Shown: positions 1-10,265 of the stretch, in pieces | Numbering within the stretch: the stretch's first letter is position 1 | Layout: every line of letters starts with the position of its first letter | Assembly: GCA_900540905.1 (NCBI GenBank) | Contig: UQHR01000003.1 | Span: 1-64,000, forward strand | DNA length: 64,000 nucleotides | Direction of reading: 5' to 3' | Origin: an uncultured Collinsella sp. | Lineage (GTDB): Bacteria; Actinomycetota; Coriobacteriia; Coriobacteriales; Coriobacteriaceae | Made by a program: the position numbers and the translations under genes | The notes under the pieces: model-generated | The model's database searches: none | What the model was told of the DNA's origin: nothing | The model's input: only the letters and a program-made list of their open reading frames with translations

Positions 1-93
1 ATCGGGACTTGCAGCGACGGACCTCAGGACGCTCTTACACCACGTCTGCGCGCGCGACCTACGGCGGAAGAATTGCAGACGTTTATCGGCTAA
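1..93 (+). CDS. Possible 3' end of a gene entering from outside the window
   Basis: Frame 1 is open from the first base for 30 codons and ends in TAA at 91-93. The frame could be the C-terminus of a gene that starts upstream of the window, because the base composition changes from GC-rich to AT-rich just after the stop. Another frame is also open across the same bases, so the reading frame is not certain. No family can be recognised from 30 residues. Confidence 0.25.
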   Translation: MGTCSDGPQDALTPRLRARPTAEELQTFIG

Positions 94-246
94 GTACTTG
101 GACATATGTTGCGTAACACTGCATATTTTGCAAATAAATAATGCTACAGGACTTGTGACAGTACTCATATTTGACGTTTTTTGCCCACAACCCTTTATAC
201 CTAGGCGAATCGGCGGCAAAACGGGCTTCAAAGCGTCCTTCGCAAA
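94..246. other. AT-rich intergenic stretch
   Basis: An AT-rich stretch between the possible gene end at 93 and the glnN terminator. A plus-strand TTGACG (172-177) followed about 17 bases later by a TATA-like sequence could be a promoter, but no convincing gene lies downstream in that direction. Confidence 0.3.
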
Positions 247-281
247 CAAAAACCGGGGCCCACATGATGCGGACCCCGGCT
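247..281 (-). terminator. Rho-independent terminator of glnN
   Basis: On the minus strand a GC-rich stem (arms 253-261 and 271-279, one wobble) is followed by a run of five T. It lies about 30 bases after the glnN stop codon. Confidence 0.8.
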
Positions 282-310
282 CAATACCGTGACGATATGT
301 CAGTTACGCC

Positions 311-2398
<2,088 letters not shown>

Positions 2399-2483
2399 AC
2401 GGAACTCCCTTCGTATCGGCACCGCGTGAGAAGCGGTGTTGATTACTAACGAACGAGTCATAGCTTAGACTCGCCGTGTTTCC

Positions 2484-2504
2484 GCAACATTACCGTTATG
2501 TTGC
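2484..2504. promoter_or_regulatory. Palindrome upstream of glnN, candidate operator
   Basis: A perfect inverted repeat GCAACAT-N7-ATGTTGC lies about 85 bases upstream of the glnN start, flanked by GTTTC and GAAAC half-sites. It is placed as a regulator site would be. No regulator can be assigned from the sequence. Confidence 0.4.
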
Positions 2505-2583
2505 TGTCGCGAAACCAATCAATGAGGTTACCGCATCGCGGCGGCGTTGCCACCCTCAACAGCCAATCAACTGTATAAATTGC

Positions 2584-2824
2584 AGACCTTTCCCCATGGT
2601 TTAAGGGTAGTCAATTTGGGATGGGGCTCTATTTACTGGTATTTCACATCAGATATCAGTCTTTATAGCCCCATCCTAGATTGACCGCCCTGTTATAGGG
2701 AATACCGATAGCAAAGCATTTTCGATTGGTATCCCCGAATAGCGAGTGAAACTCCACCGTGGCACAGTGGTGCTGTAGAATCCTTACAACACATCACACT
2801 ATTACGTATCTAGAGGAGCACGAT
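2584..2824 (+). promoter_or_regulatory. Structured 5' leader of the metF operon
   Basis: A TATAAAT box near 2572-2578 suggests a transcript starting near 2584, giving about 240 bases before metF. The leader holds a very long hairpin (arms 2604-2644 and 2651-2691, loop CACATC): 31 of 41 positions are Watson-Crick pairs and five more are G-U pairs if the plus strand is transcribed. A second hairpin follows (2698-2706 with 2728-2736). No SAM, cobalamin or T-box consensus was recognised. It may be a novel regulatory leader or a hairpin repeat; the sequence alone does not decide. Confidence 0.5.
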
Positions 2825-3697
2825 ATGCGCGTCGACGAGGTTTTTAAGCAGGCAGCATCCCAGGGCACCGCGCCCATTTCGTTTGAGATGTTCCCGCCCA
2901 AGGGCGAGCTGACCCTCGACACGGCTCGCGAAGTGGCAGGCAATCTGTGCAAGCTTTCGCCGAGCTTTGTCTCGGTCACCTGCTCGGCCGGCGGCTCGGG
3001 CAACGGTGCCGCCACCGCCCCCATCGCGCATATGATTACGAGCGAATTCGATACACCCTCGGTGGCGCACCTCACCTGCGTGGGCCGCTCGCATGCCGAT
3101 ATCGCCGCCAAGATCGACGAATACCGCTCCGCCGGCGTGGAAAACGTACTGGCCCTGCGCGGCGACCTTCCCGCCGGCGCAACCGAGGACGACAAGCCCG
3201 CCTCCGACTACGCCTACGCCCGCGACCTCATCCCCGAGCTCGTCGACGCCGGCTTTTGCGTGGGCGCCGCAGCCTACCCCGAGGGCCACATTGCCTGTGA
3301 GGATCTCAACCTCTCGGTCGAACACCTCAAGCAAAAACAGGACGCTGGCGCGAGCTTCTTTGTGACGCAGCTCTTTTTTGATAACGAGTGCTTCTACCGT
3401 TTTCGCGAGCTTGCCGACAAGGCCGGCATCACCGTGCCCATCACCGCGGGCATCATGCCGTTTATGGGCAAATCGCAGATCAGCCGCATGGTCTTTATGT
3501 GCGGCGCGTCGCTGCCCTCCCCCGTCATCAAGATCCTCGCCAAGTACGAGAACGACCCCGAGAGCCTGCAGACAGCCGGTGTAGATTATGCTGCTCGTCA
3601 GCTTTGCGACCTTAAGGAGCACGGCGCCGACGGTCTGCACCTGTACACTATGAACCGTCCTGCAATCGCCGCGACCATTATGGAGCGCCTGGGGTAA
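2825..3697 (+). CDS. metF: Methylenetetrahydrofolate reductase
   Basis: Reduces 5,10-methylene-THF to 5-methyl-THF, the methyl donor for MetH. The 290-residue protein has the MetF barrel start (ISFEMFPPKGE, first 30 residues), the FAD-site region ending ALRGD near residue 110, and the conserved FFVTQLFFD around residue 180. The ATG at 2825 is preceded by AGAGGAG with seven bases between, and is preferred over an upstream ATG at 2759. The stop TAA overlaps the ATG of the next gene by one base, so the two are translationally coupled. With the MetH reactivation protein and metH it forms a complete methionine remethylation operon. Confidence 0.95.
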   Translation: MRVDEVFKQAASQGTAPISFEMFPPKGELTLDTAREVAGNLCKLSPSFVSVTCSAGGSGNGAATAPIAHMITSEFDTPSVAHLTCVGRSHADIAAKIDEYRSAGVENVLALRGDLPAGATEDDKPASDYAYARDLIPELVDAGFCVGAAAYPEGHIACEDLNLSVEHLKQKQDAGASFFVTQLFFDNECFYRFRELADKAGITVPITAGIMPFMGKSQISRMVFMCGASLPSPVIKILAKYENDPESLQTAGVDYAARQLCDLKEHGADGLHLYTMNRPAIAATIMERLG

Positions 3698-4485
3698 TGG
3701 AAAAACCGCACGTCGATACAACCGTTGTTGAAGTGCCGGCCGACCTTGCGTCGCCGGCGCTTTACCGTATCGACGCTGCCCACCACCCTCGTGTCGACCG
3801 TGCCGAGATGCTGCGGTATCTGGGCTACGGCGGCCAGCAGATTGAGCCCGAGCTGTCACGACGAATTGAGCTTGTGGTCGAGCGCCTAGAGCTGGATATC
3901 GAGCCCCGCGGCGTGCGACGCGTGTTTGCCGTCGATGCCACGGGCGTTGACGAGCAGGGCGAGCCCTGCATCCGCTTGGTTGGCACCAATGTTGAGCTGC
4001 GGGGTCGTGATATCTATCGCCACCTTAAGGACGCCCGCCTGGCGGCGCTCATGGCATGTACTCTCGGGATGTCTGCCGAACGCCGTCTGCGAACCACCGG
4101 AGCTCAGCAACCCCTGGAAGGCGCCGTGCTCGACGCCGCATGCTCTGCCTATGTAGAAGCCGCCGTTGAGCAAATGGACCAGCAGGTCAAGACGGACGCC
4201 GCCGCACACGGGCTCGCCGGCAACTGGCGCTTTAGTCCCGGCTATGGCGACTGCCCGCTCTCGGCCCAGCGCTCGATCGTCAATGCGCTCAACGCCACGC
4301 GGCTCATCGGCCTGACCGTCACCCCCACCAGCCTGCTCATGCCCACCAAGAGCGTGACCGCGGTGATCGGCCTGTTTGACGGCGAAGTCCACGACGCCCA
4401 GAGCCGCCCCACCTGCAATATCTGCCGCATGCGTGAGCACTGCCGCTTCCGCGCCGCCCACACCACCTGCTATTCCAGCCATTAG
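3697..4485 (+). CDS. Stand-alone MetH reactivation (AdoMet-binding) domain protein
   Basis: A 262-residue protein matching the C-terminal activation domain of cobalamin-dependent methionine synthase. That domain binds S-adenosylmethionine and remethylates inactive cob(II)alamin during reductive reactivation. The key visible motif is RFSPGYGDCPL near residues 178-188, equivalent to the RxxPGYxxCP AdoMet site of MetH. Four cysteines at the C-terminus (NICRMREHC and a final C) resemble the tail of separate activation proteins in anaerobes. The adjacent MetH ends after its cobalamin domain, so this protein probably supplies the missing function in trans. It overlaps metF by one base, and its stop overlaps the metH ribosome site. 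Confidence 0.85.
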   Translation: MEKPHVDTTVVEVPADLASPALYRIDAAHHPRVDRAEMLRYLGYGGQQIEPELSRRIELVVERLELDIEPRGVRRVFAVDATGVDEQGEPCIRLVGTNVELRGRDIYRHLKDARLAALMACTLGMSAERRLRTTGAQQPLEGAVLDAACSAYVEAAVEQMDQQVKTDAAAHGLAGNWRFSPGYGDCPLSAQRSIVNALNATRLIGLTVTPTSLLMPTKSVTAVIGLFDGEVHDAQSRPTCNICRMREHCRFRAAHTTCYSSH

Positions 4486-4494
4486 GAGCCATCG

Positions 4495-7050
4495 ATGTTT
4501 ACCCCGCTTATCACCCATGATTCCGACGGTGCCGCGCTGGCGGCGCCCGTTGATGCCGCACGCCGCAATGGCGCCACGTACAAGACGCGCACAATCAACG
4601 ACCTTCGCATTAAGGACGATCGCCTGCGCGCCGCCATCGAGGGCACGGGGCACCTGCTGTTCGACGGCGGCATGGGCACCATGCTGCAGGCGGCCGGCAT
4701 GAAGGCCGGCGCCCTGCCCGAGCTGCTCAACTTTGAGGAGCCCCAGGTCATTACCGATATCCAGCGTCAGTACGTCGAGGCTGGCTGTGACGTGATCACC
4801 GCCAACACCTTTGGCGCCAACGCCCACAAGCTCGACGGCGCCGCCACCGTGGCAGACGTCTTTGCCGCGGCCGTCACCTGCGCTCGCGAGGCCGGCGCCC
4901 GCTACGTTGCCGGCGACATCGGCCCCATCGGCGCCCTGCTGCGCCCCCTGGGCACCCTCAGCTTTGACGAGGCCTACGACCTCTTTGCCGAGGAAGTACG
5001 CGCCGGCGTCGATGCGGGCGTGGACCTCTTTATTATCGAGACCATGACCGACCTTGCCGAGATCAAGGCGGCCGTCCTCGCCTGCCGCGAGAACTCCGAC
5101 CTGCCCGTCTTTGCCACCATGACCTTTGAGGAAGACGGTCGCACCTTCCTGGGCACGAGTCCCGAGGTGGCCGCCATCACCCTCGACACCATCGGCGCCG
5201 ATGTCTTGGGCATCAACTGCAGCCAGGGTCCGGCCGAGCTCCGTGGGCTCGCCGCACGTATGCTCACCGTCACCGACAAGCCCGTCATGGTGCAGGCAAA
5301 CGCGGGGCTGCCCCGTGTGGACGATGACGGCAACACCGTCTTTGACATCCAGGCACCCGAGTACGCCGAGGCCGTCGCCGGGATGATCGAGGACGGCGTG
5401 AGCGTCGTCGGCGGATGCTGCGGCACCACGCCCACGCACATGGCGGCGCTTCGCACCCTCATCGACAACCACACGCCCAGCGTGCGTCATCGCAAGCCCA
5501 GCATGTCGGTCACGAGCGCCCAGACGGTTGTGGACCTTCCCTGCGACGGCCACAAGATCGCCGTCATCGGCGAGCGCATCAACCCCACCGGCAAAAAGCG
5601 CCTGCAGCAGGCCCTGCGTGACGGCGACCTGGATTACGTCGTGAGCCAAGGCATCAGCCAGCAGGAGCAGGGCGCCGACATCTTGGACGTCAACGTGGGC
5701 CTGCCCGAGATCGACGAGGTCAAGATCATCCAGCAGGCAACCGAGCAGCTCCAGGGCTCCACCCTCTTGCCCCTGCAGATCGACTCCACCGATCCCGCCG
5801 CCGTCGAGGCCGCCGTGCGCCGCTACGCCGGCAAGCCCATCATCAACTCGGTTAACGGCAAACAGCAGATCATGGATGAGATCTTTCCGCTAGTCGCCCA
5901 CTACGGCACCAACGTCGTCGGCCTCACGCTCGACGAAGGCGGCATCCCCGATACCGCCGAGGCTCGCTTCGCCATCGCCGAGCGCATCGTGGCCGAGGCC
6001 GCCCGCTACGGCATCGGCCCGGACCGCATCCTCATCGACTGCCTGGTCATGACCGCCTCGACCAACCAGCGTCAGGCCGAGCAGATCCTGCGCGCCATGT
6101 CCCTGTGCAAGGAGCGCCTGGGCGTCAAGTGCGCACTCGGCGTATCGAACATCAGCTTTGGCCTGCCCGCGCGCCTGCTGCTGGGCTCGGTCTTTTTGGC
6201 CGCCGCCTTTGGTGCAGGTCTGGACGCCCCCATCATGAACCCGGGTTCCAAGCGCTTTATGGACACTGTCTACAGCTATCGCGTGTTGAGCGTTGAAGAC
6301 GAGGGCTCGACCGGATACATCGAGCGCTACGCCGGCTGGACCGACCCGTACAAGATCGCCGCAAACCCGGCGGCCGCCCAAGCAGCATCAAGCGATACCG
6401 CGCCTGCCGCGGGCACCACCGCAAGCGCCGACGACGACCCCATCCGCCACATGGTCGTCTCGGGCCGCAAGGGCGAGATCGCGGGCGAGACCGAGCGCCT
6501 GCTGGCCGACCACGACGCCATGGACCTCATCAACAACCACTTTATCCCCGCCCTCGACGAGGTCGGTGTCCTCTTTGACCAGGGCAAGTTCTTCTTGCCG
6601 CAGCTCATGGCCTCGGCCGAAGCCGCGCGCGTGGGCTTCGACACCATCAAGCGTCTGATGCCCGCCGGCGAGATTGCCGACAAGGGTAAGATCTGCGTCG
6701 CCACCGTTAAGGGCGATATCCACGACATCGGTAAGAACATCGTCAAGATGCTGCTCGACAACTACGGCTACACCGTCTTTGATCTGGGTCGCGACGTCGA
6801 TCCGCAGGAGGTGCTCAAGACCGTCAAGGAGCGCGACATTAAGCTCGTCGGCCTCTCGGCGCTTATGACCACCACGGTCGTCGCCATGGAGGAGACCATC
6901 AAGCTGCTCCATTCGGAAGTCCCGGGCGTCAAGATCATCGTGGGCGGCGCCGTGCTCACCCCCGAATACGCCAAGCAGATTGGCGCGGACTACTACGCCA
7001 AGGACGCCGCCGAGAGCGCGCGCATCGCCGAAGAGGTCTTTGGCCGGTAA
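4495..7050 (+). CDS. metH: Cobalamin-dependent methionine synthase lacking the reactivation domain
   Basis: Transfers the methyl group from 5-methyl-THF to homocysteine through cobalamin. Domains in order: homocysteine S-methyltransferase barrel (about residues 45-330) with zinc cysteines in GINCSQGP and GGCCGTTP; pterin-binding barrel (about 350-620, starting IAVIGERINPTGKK); cobalamin cap and Rossmann domain (about 640-851) with the histidine-ligand motif DIHDIGKN. At 851 residues it is about 380 shorter than E. coli MetH, and the whole AdoMet activation domain is absent, being encoded by the preceding gene. AGGAG lies seven bases before the ATG at 4495. Confidence 0.95.
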   Translation: MFTPLITHDSDGAALAAPVDAARRNGATYKTRTINDLRIKDDRLRAAIEGTGHLLFDGGMGTMLQAAGMKAGALPELLNFEEPQVITDIQRQYVEAGCDVITANTFGANAHKLDGAATVADVFAAAVTCAREAGARYVAGDIGPIGALLRPLGTLSFDEAYDLFAEEVRAGVDAGVDLFIIETMTDLAEIKAAVLACRENSDLPVFATMTFEEDGRTFLGTSPEVAAITLDTIGADVLGINCSQGPAELRGLAARMLTVTDKPVMVQANAGLPRVDDDGNTVFDIQAPEYAEAVAGMIEDGVSVVGGCCGTTPTHMAALRTLIDNHTPSVRHRKPSMSVTSAQTVVDLPCDGHKIAVIGERINPTGKKRLQQALRDGDLDYVVSQGISQQEQGADILDVNVGLPEIDEVKIIQQATEQLQGSTLLPLQIDSTDPAAVEAAVRRYAGKPIINSVNGKQQIMDEIFPLVAHYGTNVVGLTLDEGGIPDTAEARFAIAERIVAEAARYGIGPDRILIDCLVMTASTNQRQAEQILRAMSLCKERLGVKCALGVSNISFGLPARLLLGSVFLAAAFGAGLDAPIMNPGSKRFMDTVYSYRVLSVEDEGSTGYIERYAGWTDPYKIAANPAAAQAASSDTAPAAGTTASADDDPIRHMVVSGRKGEIAGETERLLADHDAMDLINNHFIPALDEVGVLFDQGKFFLPQLMASAEAARVGFDTIKRLMPAGEIADKGKICVATVKGDIHDIGKNIVKMLLDNYGYTVFDLGRDVDPQEVLKTVKERDIKLVGLSALMTTTVVAMEETIKLLHSEVPGVKIIVGGAVLTPEYAKQIGADYYAKDAAESARIAEEVFGR

Positions 7051-7077
7051 CATAACGGAAACAACCCCGCACCAAAA

Positions 7078-7111
7078 CGTGCCGCATGTGCCACTTGGCG
7101 CGTGCGGCACG
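7078..7111 (+). terminator. Hairpin after metH
   Basis: A perfect 9-bp stem (CGTGCCGCA at 7078-7086 with TGCGGCACG at 7103-7111) and a small inner stem lie 28 bases after the metH stop. The following T run is poor, so termination may be weak. Confidence 0.55.
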
Positions 7112-7158
7112 TTAGAATAAAGGGGACTATGCTCGTTTTGGCAGATAGGAGCGCAAGG

Positions 7159-8523
7159 ATGGCGATCACGCCTGCAGAAATCGCGGAAACCCGCGGCATG
7201 GTTGAGGAGCAGAACCTCGACATCAGAACCATTACCATGGGTGTTTCGCTCATGGGTTGCGGTGACGAGAACCTCGACCGCATGTGCACGAAGATCTACG
7301 ACCACGTGACGCACACGGCTGAGCACTTGGTCGAGACCGCCGAGAACCTCGAGCGCGAGTACGGTATCCCCATCGTCAACAAGCGCGTTTCCGTCACCCC
7401 GGTGGCGCAGATTGCCGCGTGCTGCAAGGATGAGGACCTCACCCCCATCGCGCATGCCCTCGACCGTGCAGCCGAGACGCTCGGCATCGATTACCTGGGC
7501 GGCTTCTCCGCACTCGTCCAGAAGGGCATCGGCGACGCCGACCGCCGTGTCATCCAGTCCATCCCCCAGGCGCTCGCCACCACGAGCCGCGTCTGCTCCA
7601 GCGTCAACGTTGCCAGCCTGCGCGCCGGTATCAACATGGATGCCGTGCTCATGGCCGCCCAGACCATCATCGATGCCGCCAAACTCACGGCCGACCAGGA
7701 TTCCGTCGGCGCTTCCAAGTTTGTCTGCTTTGCCAACATGGTCGAGGACTCCCCGTTTATGGCGGGCGCCGTCCACGGCGGTGGCGAGGCCGACGCCGTC
7801 ATCAACGTTGGCGTCTCGGGCCCCGGCGTTATGGCCGCGGCTCTGGAGAAGCTGCCCGACTCCGCCTCGATGATGGAGGTCGCCGAGAAAATCAAGCAGA
7901 CCGCCTTTAAGATCACCCGCGCCGGCGAGCTCATGAGCCGCGAGGCCGCCCATCGCCTGGGTGTCGAGAAGGGTATCGTCGACCTGTCGCTGGCTCCTAC
8001 GCCTGCCATCGGCGACTCCGTTGCCCGCATCCTCGAGATCATCGGCGTGGGCACCTGCGGCGGCCCGGGCACGACCTGCGCGCTCGCCATGCTCAACGAC
8101 GCCGTCAAGAAGGGCGGCGTCATGGCCAGCTCCAGCGTGGGCGGCCTCTCGGGCGCCTTTATCCCCGTGTCCGAGGACGCTGGCATGATCGCCGCCGTCG
8201 AAGCCGGCGCGCTTTCGCTCGAGAAGCTCGAGGCCATGACCTGCGTGTGCTCCGTCGGCCTGGACATGATCGCCATCCCCGGCGATACCCCGGTCGAGAC
8301 CATCGCCGGCATCATCGCCGACGAGATGGCTATCGGCGTCATCAACAACAAGACCACGGCCGTCCGCGTGATCCCTGCCATCGGCAAGGGCGTGGGCGGC
8401 TGCGTCGAGTACGGCGGCCTGTTCGGCCGTGCACCCATCATGCCGGTGAACCCCAACGCCGGCACCGTGCTTGCCCACCGTGGTGGACGCTTCCCGGCAC
8501 CGCTGAACTCGCTGAAGAACTAG
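7159..8523 (+). CDS. UPF0210 / DUF711 family protein
   Basis: A 454-residue protein of the UPF0210 (PFL-like) family, recognised by the N-terminus AEIAETRGMVEEQNLDIRTITMG, the CSSVNVAS segment and the glycine-rich C-terminus. The molecular function of this family is not established. An ACT-domain gene often precedes it in other genomes; none is present here. The start at 7159 is preceded by AGGAG at seven bases and matches the usual family start; an in-frame ATG at 7129 with AAAGGGG close by is a weaker alternative. It follows the methionine operon on the same strand but is separated from it by a hairpin. Confidence 0.85.
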   Translation: MAITPAEIAETRGMVEEQNLDIRTITMGVSLMGCGDENLDRMCTKIYDHVTHTAEHLVETAENLEREYGIPIVNKRVSVTPVAQIAACCKDEDLTPIAHALDRAAETLGIDYLGGFSALVQKGIGDADRRVIQSIPQALATTSRVCSSVNVASLRAGINMDAVLMAAQTIIDAAKLTADQDSVGASKFVCFANMVEDSPFMAGAVHGGGEADAVINVGVSGPGVMAAALEKLPDSASMMEVAEKIKQTAFKITRAGELMSREAAHRLGVEKGIVDLSLAPTPAIGDSVARILEIIGVGTCGGPGTTCALAMLNDAVKKGGVMASSSVGGLSGAFIPVSEDAGMIAAVEAGALSLEKLEAMTCVCSVGLDMIAIPGDTPVETIAGIIADEMAIGVINNKTTAVRVIPAIGKGVGGCVEYGGLFGRAPIMPVNPNAGTVLAHRGGRFPAPLNSLKN

Positions 8524-8539
8524 CTAGGGATACGGGCGA

Positions 8540-8681
8540 GGAGCCCCGCTGCCCGGCGGCAGGCATATAAGGTCGCCTGCTCGGACAGTCCTGGCTCGCA
8601 CGGAGAGCACATTAAGTGCTCTCCGGCTCGTGCGGAACTCGCGATCGACCTTATATGCCTGCCGCCGGGCAGCGGGGCTCC
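8540..8681. repeat. 142-base composite palindrome with perfect 36-bp arms
   Basis: Bases 8540-8575 are the exact reverse complement of 8646-8681. Between them a second perfect stem, GGAGAGCAC with GTGCTCTCC, has the loop ATTAA at 8611-8615. The structure lies 16 bases after the DUF711 stop codon. Perfect 36-bp arms exceed what a terminator needs, and no T run follows, so it may be a palindromic mobile or repeat element. No second copy was seen in this window. Confidence 0.85.
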
Positions 8682-8797
8682 CGCACAACGGGACCTCGAT
8701 TGGGTTCTGTCCCGATTGCAGTTGCTTCGCTCCTGCACCACTTAGTTGGTATGACGGTTTGGCGTTGGAACGGTTCTTTTTCTGATATATGCTGGTT

Positions 8798-8829
8798 GCG
8801 GCTCTTCTTTTGGGAGGGGCCGCTTTTTT
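8798..8829 (+). terminator. Terminator-like hairpin just upstream of the methyltransferase gene
   Basis: Stem GCGGCTC (8798-8804) with GGGCCGC (8817-8823), followed by six T. The T run ends only five bases before the Shine-Dalgarno sequence of the next gene. It either ends upstream transcription or acts as an attenuator in that gene's leader. Confidence 0.6.
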
Positions 8830-8848
8830 GTTGTAAGGAGGTTGGCCC

Positions 8849-9736
8849 GTGGTTGATGAGAGTGCTCGTTCTGAGCTGCTTTCTGTGGATTGGAATGATG
8901 AATGGATGCGTCTGCAGGCTGGTCGGCGGCGGGCTGATGACTCTTTTGAGTGGGACAAAAGGGCTCGGCATTTTCGGCCGCTGGAGACTGCCCCTTATGC
9001 CCGGGATTTTATGGAGCTGTTGGCGCTCCGGCCTGGTGAGTCGGTGCTTGATATGGGGTGTGGGGCTGGTTCGATTGCTATTCCGCTTGCGCAGGCCGGG
9101 CATCCTGTGATTGCTGCCGACTTTTCCCCTGCTATGTTGGGCACGCTTGATGCTGGCATTGAATACTATGGGCTCGAGGGTCGCATTACACCGCTTGAGC
9201 TTGCTTGGGATGATGATTGGGATTTGGTTGGACCGGTCGCGAAAGCGGTAGATGTTGCCTTTGCCAGTCGCTCGGTCACGACGACCAACCTAAAAGGCGC
9301 ACTTGCCAAGCTTGACCGTACGGCTCGTCGGCGTTGTGCTGTCACGATGGTCGCTAACTCCAGCCCGCGCTATGACCTGCACTTGATGAATGCCATCGGT
9401 GCCTCGGTTACCTGCAGTAATGGCTTTGTGTATGCCTTTAATATCCTCATTCAGATGGGTGCCCTGCCGCAGGTCACGTACTTTGAATCGCCGCGTCGCG
9501 ATACCTTCGACAGCCTTGAAGCGGGCGTGGCGGACTTTTCCCGCATGCTTGAGCATGGCAACGAGGATAAGGTCGACCGTCTGCGCGACTACATCGCCCA
9601 GCACATGATCGAGAATCCCCATGCCGGTGAGCCGGGCTCCAAGGGCGTGCCGCAGGGGCGCTATATGCTCGACCATATCCGTAAGGTTCGCTGGGCGTTT
9701 ATTGCATGGGAGCCGGTCTCTGCGCCCAGCTCATAG
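8849..9736 (+). CDS. Class I SAM-dependent methyltransferase
   Basis: A 295-residue cytoplasmic protein with a Rossmann methyltransferase core. Motif I is clear (SVLDMGCGAGSIAIPL, about residues 65-80), followed by the acidic strand end VIAADFS. The substrate cannot be told from sequence. The start is GTG at 8849 with AAGGAGG seven bases upstream; no ATG start fits as well. It is monocistronic, with a terminator-like hairpin in front and about 160 bases before the next gene. Its codon use in the first 100 codons is less GC-rich than that of its neighbours. Confidence 0.8.
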   Translation: MVDESARSELLSVDWNDEWMRLQAGRRRADDSFEWDKRARHFRPLETAPYARDFMELLALRPGESVLDMGCGAGSIAIPLAQAGHPVIAADFSPAMLGTLDAGIEYYGLEGRITPLELAWDDDWDLVGPVAKAVDVAFASRSVTTTNLKGALAKLDRTARRRCAVTMVANSSPRYDLHLMNAIGASVTCSNGFVYAFNILIQMGALPQVTYFESPRRDTFDSLEAGVADFSRMLEHGNEDKVDRLRDYIAQHMIENPHAGEPGSKGVPQGRYMLDHIRKVRWAFIAWEPVSAPSS

Positions 9737-9894
9737 CCTGTTCGCAGCCCGCACCGCCCACTCATTCGGCATCCGCATTCTTTTTGAACTGGGCAAACGC
9801 GCTCCACACCGCGCCGTTCCTGCGTTATCGTGGGACAGCTCACGTAGATTAAGGCCCCGTCGCGGGGCGCCCCATACATAGAAAGCGAGAACCC

Positions 9895-10194
9895 ATGGCA
9901 CTGACAGGAGCCCAGGTCAAGCAGCTTCGCAGCATGGCCCATCACCTCAACCCCGCCATCATCATCGGCAAGTCCGATATTAATGAGGGCACCGTCGAGC
10001 AGACGGTCGCCTATCTGGAGAAGCACGAGCTCGTTAAGTGCTCCGTGCTCGATGGCTCCAGTCTTTCCGCCCGCGAAGCCGCCGAAGAGCTCGCCAAGCG
10101 CTGCCACGCCGAGGTCGTCCAGGTCATCGGCCGCAAGTTCTCGCTGTATCGCGAGTCCTCGCGCAAGGATATCGAGAAGATCAAGCTCGTCTAA
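9895..10194 (+). CDS. yhbY: YhbY / CRM-domain RNA-binding protein
   Basis: A 99-residue single-domain protein of the CRS1-YhbY (CRM) family, which binds RNA and is linked to the large ribosomal subunit. The characteristic features are LNPAIIIGKSDINEG near residues 20-35 and the C-terminal GRKFSLYRES. Family length is usual (95-105). The Shine-Dalgarno before ATG 9895 is weak (GCGAG). A small GCCCCG-tcg-CGGGGC hairpin precedes it at 9854-9868. The gene converges on the large regulator and shares its terminator. Confidence 0.9.
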   Translation: MALTGAQVKQLRSMAHHLNPAIIIGKSDINEGTVEQTVAYLEKHELVKCSVLDGSSLSAREAAEELAKRCHAEVVQVIGRKFSLYRESSRKDIEKIKLV

Positions 10195-10231
10195 GAGCCA
10201 ATGATCCGGCGAGCCAACACATAGCAAGCTT

Positions 10232-10265
10232 ACGGGTGCCCAAGTACTTCGGGCGCCCGTTTTTT
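10232..10265. terminator. Terminator between yhbY and the convergent regulator
   Basis: Stem ACGGGTGCCC (10232-10241) with GGGCGCCCGT (10251-10260), followed by a T run on the plus strand. It serves yhbY; on the minus strand the stem lies just after the regulator's stop codon. Confidence 0.8.

Noticed and set aside
98..292. Short open frames on both strands in the first 300 bases
   Set aside because: No ribosome site or family features; they run through the glnN terminator.
2461..2824. SAM, cobalamin or T-box riboswitch upstream of metF
   Set aside because: None of the conserved cores of these classes was found; only long hairpins are present.
6388..8478. A 696-codon open frame antisense to metH and the DUF711 gene
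   Set aside because: It runs through two well-supported genes in the opposite frame, has low-complexity His/Gly/Asp-rich sequence and no family features; GC-rich codon use commonly opens such frames. Similar antisense frames at 425-2449, 3886-5649 and 15341-16729 were rejected for the same reason.
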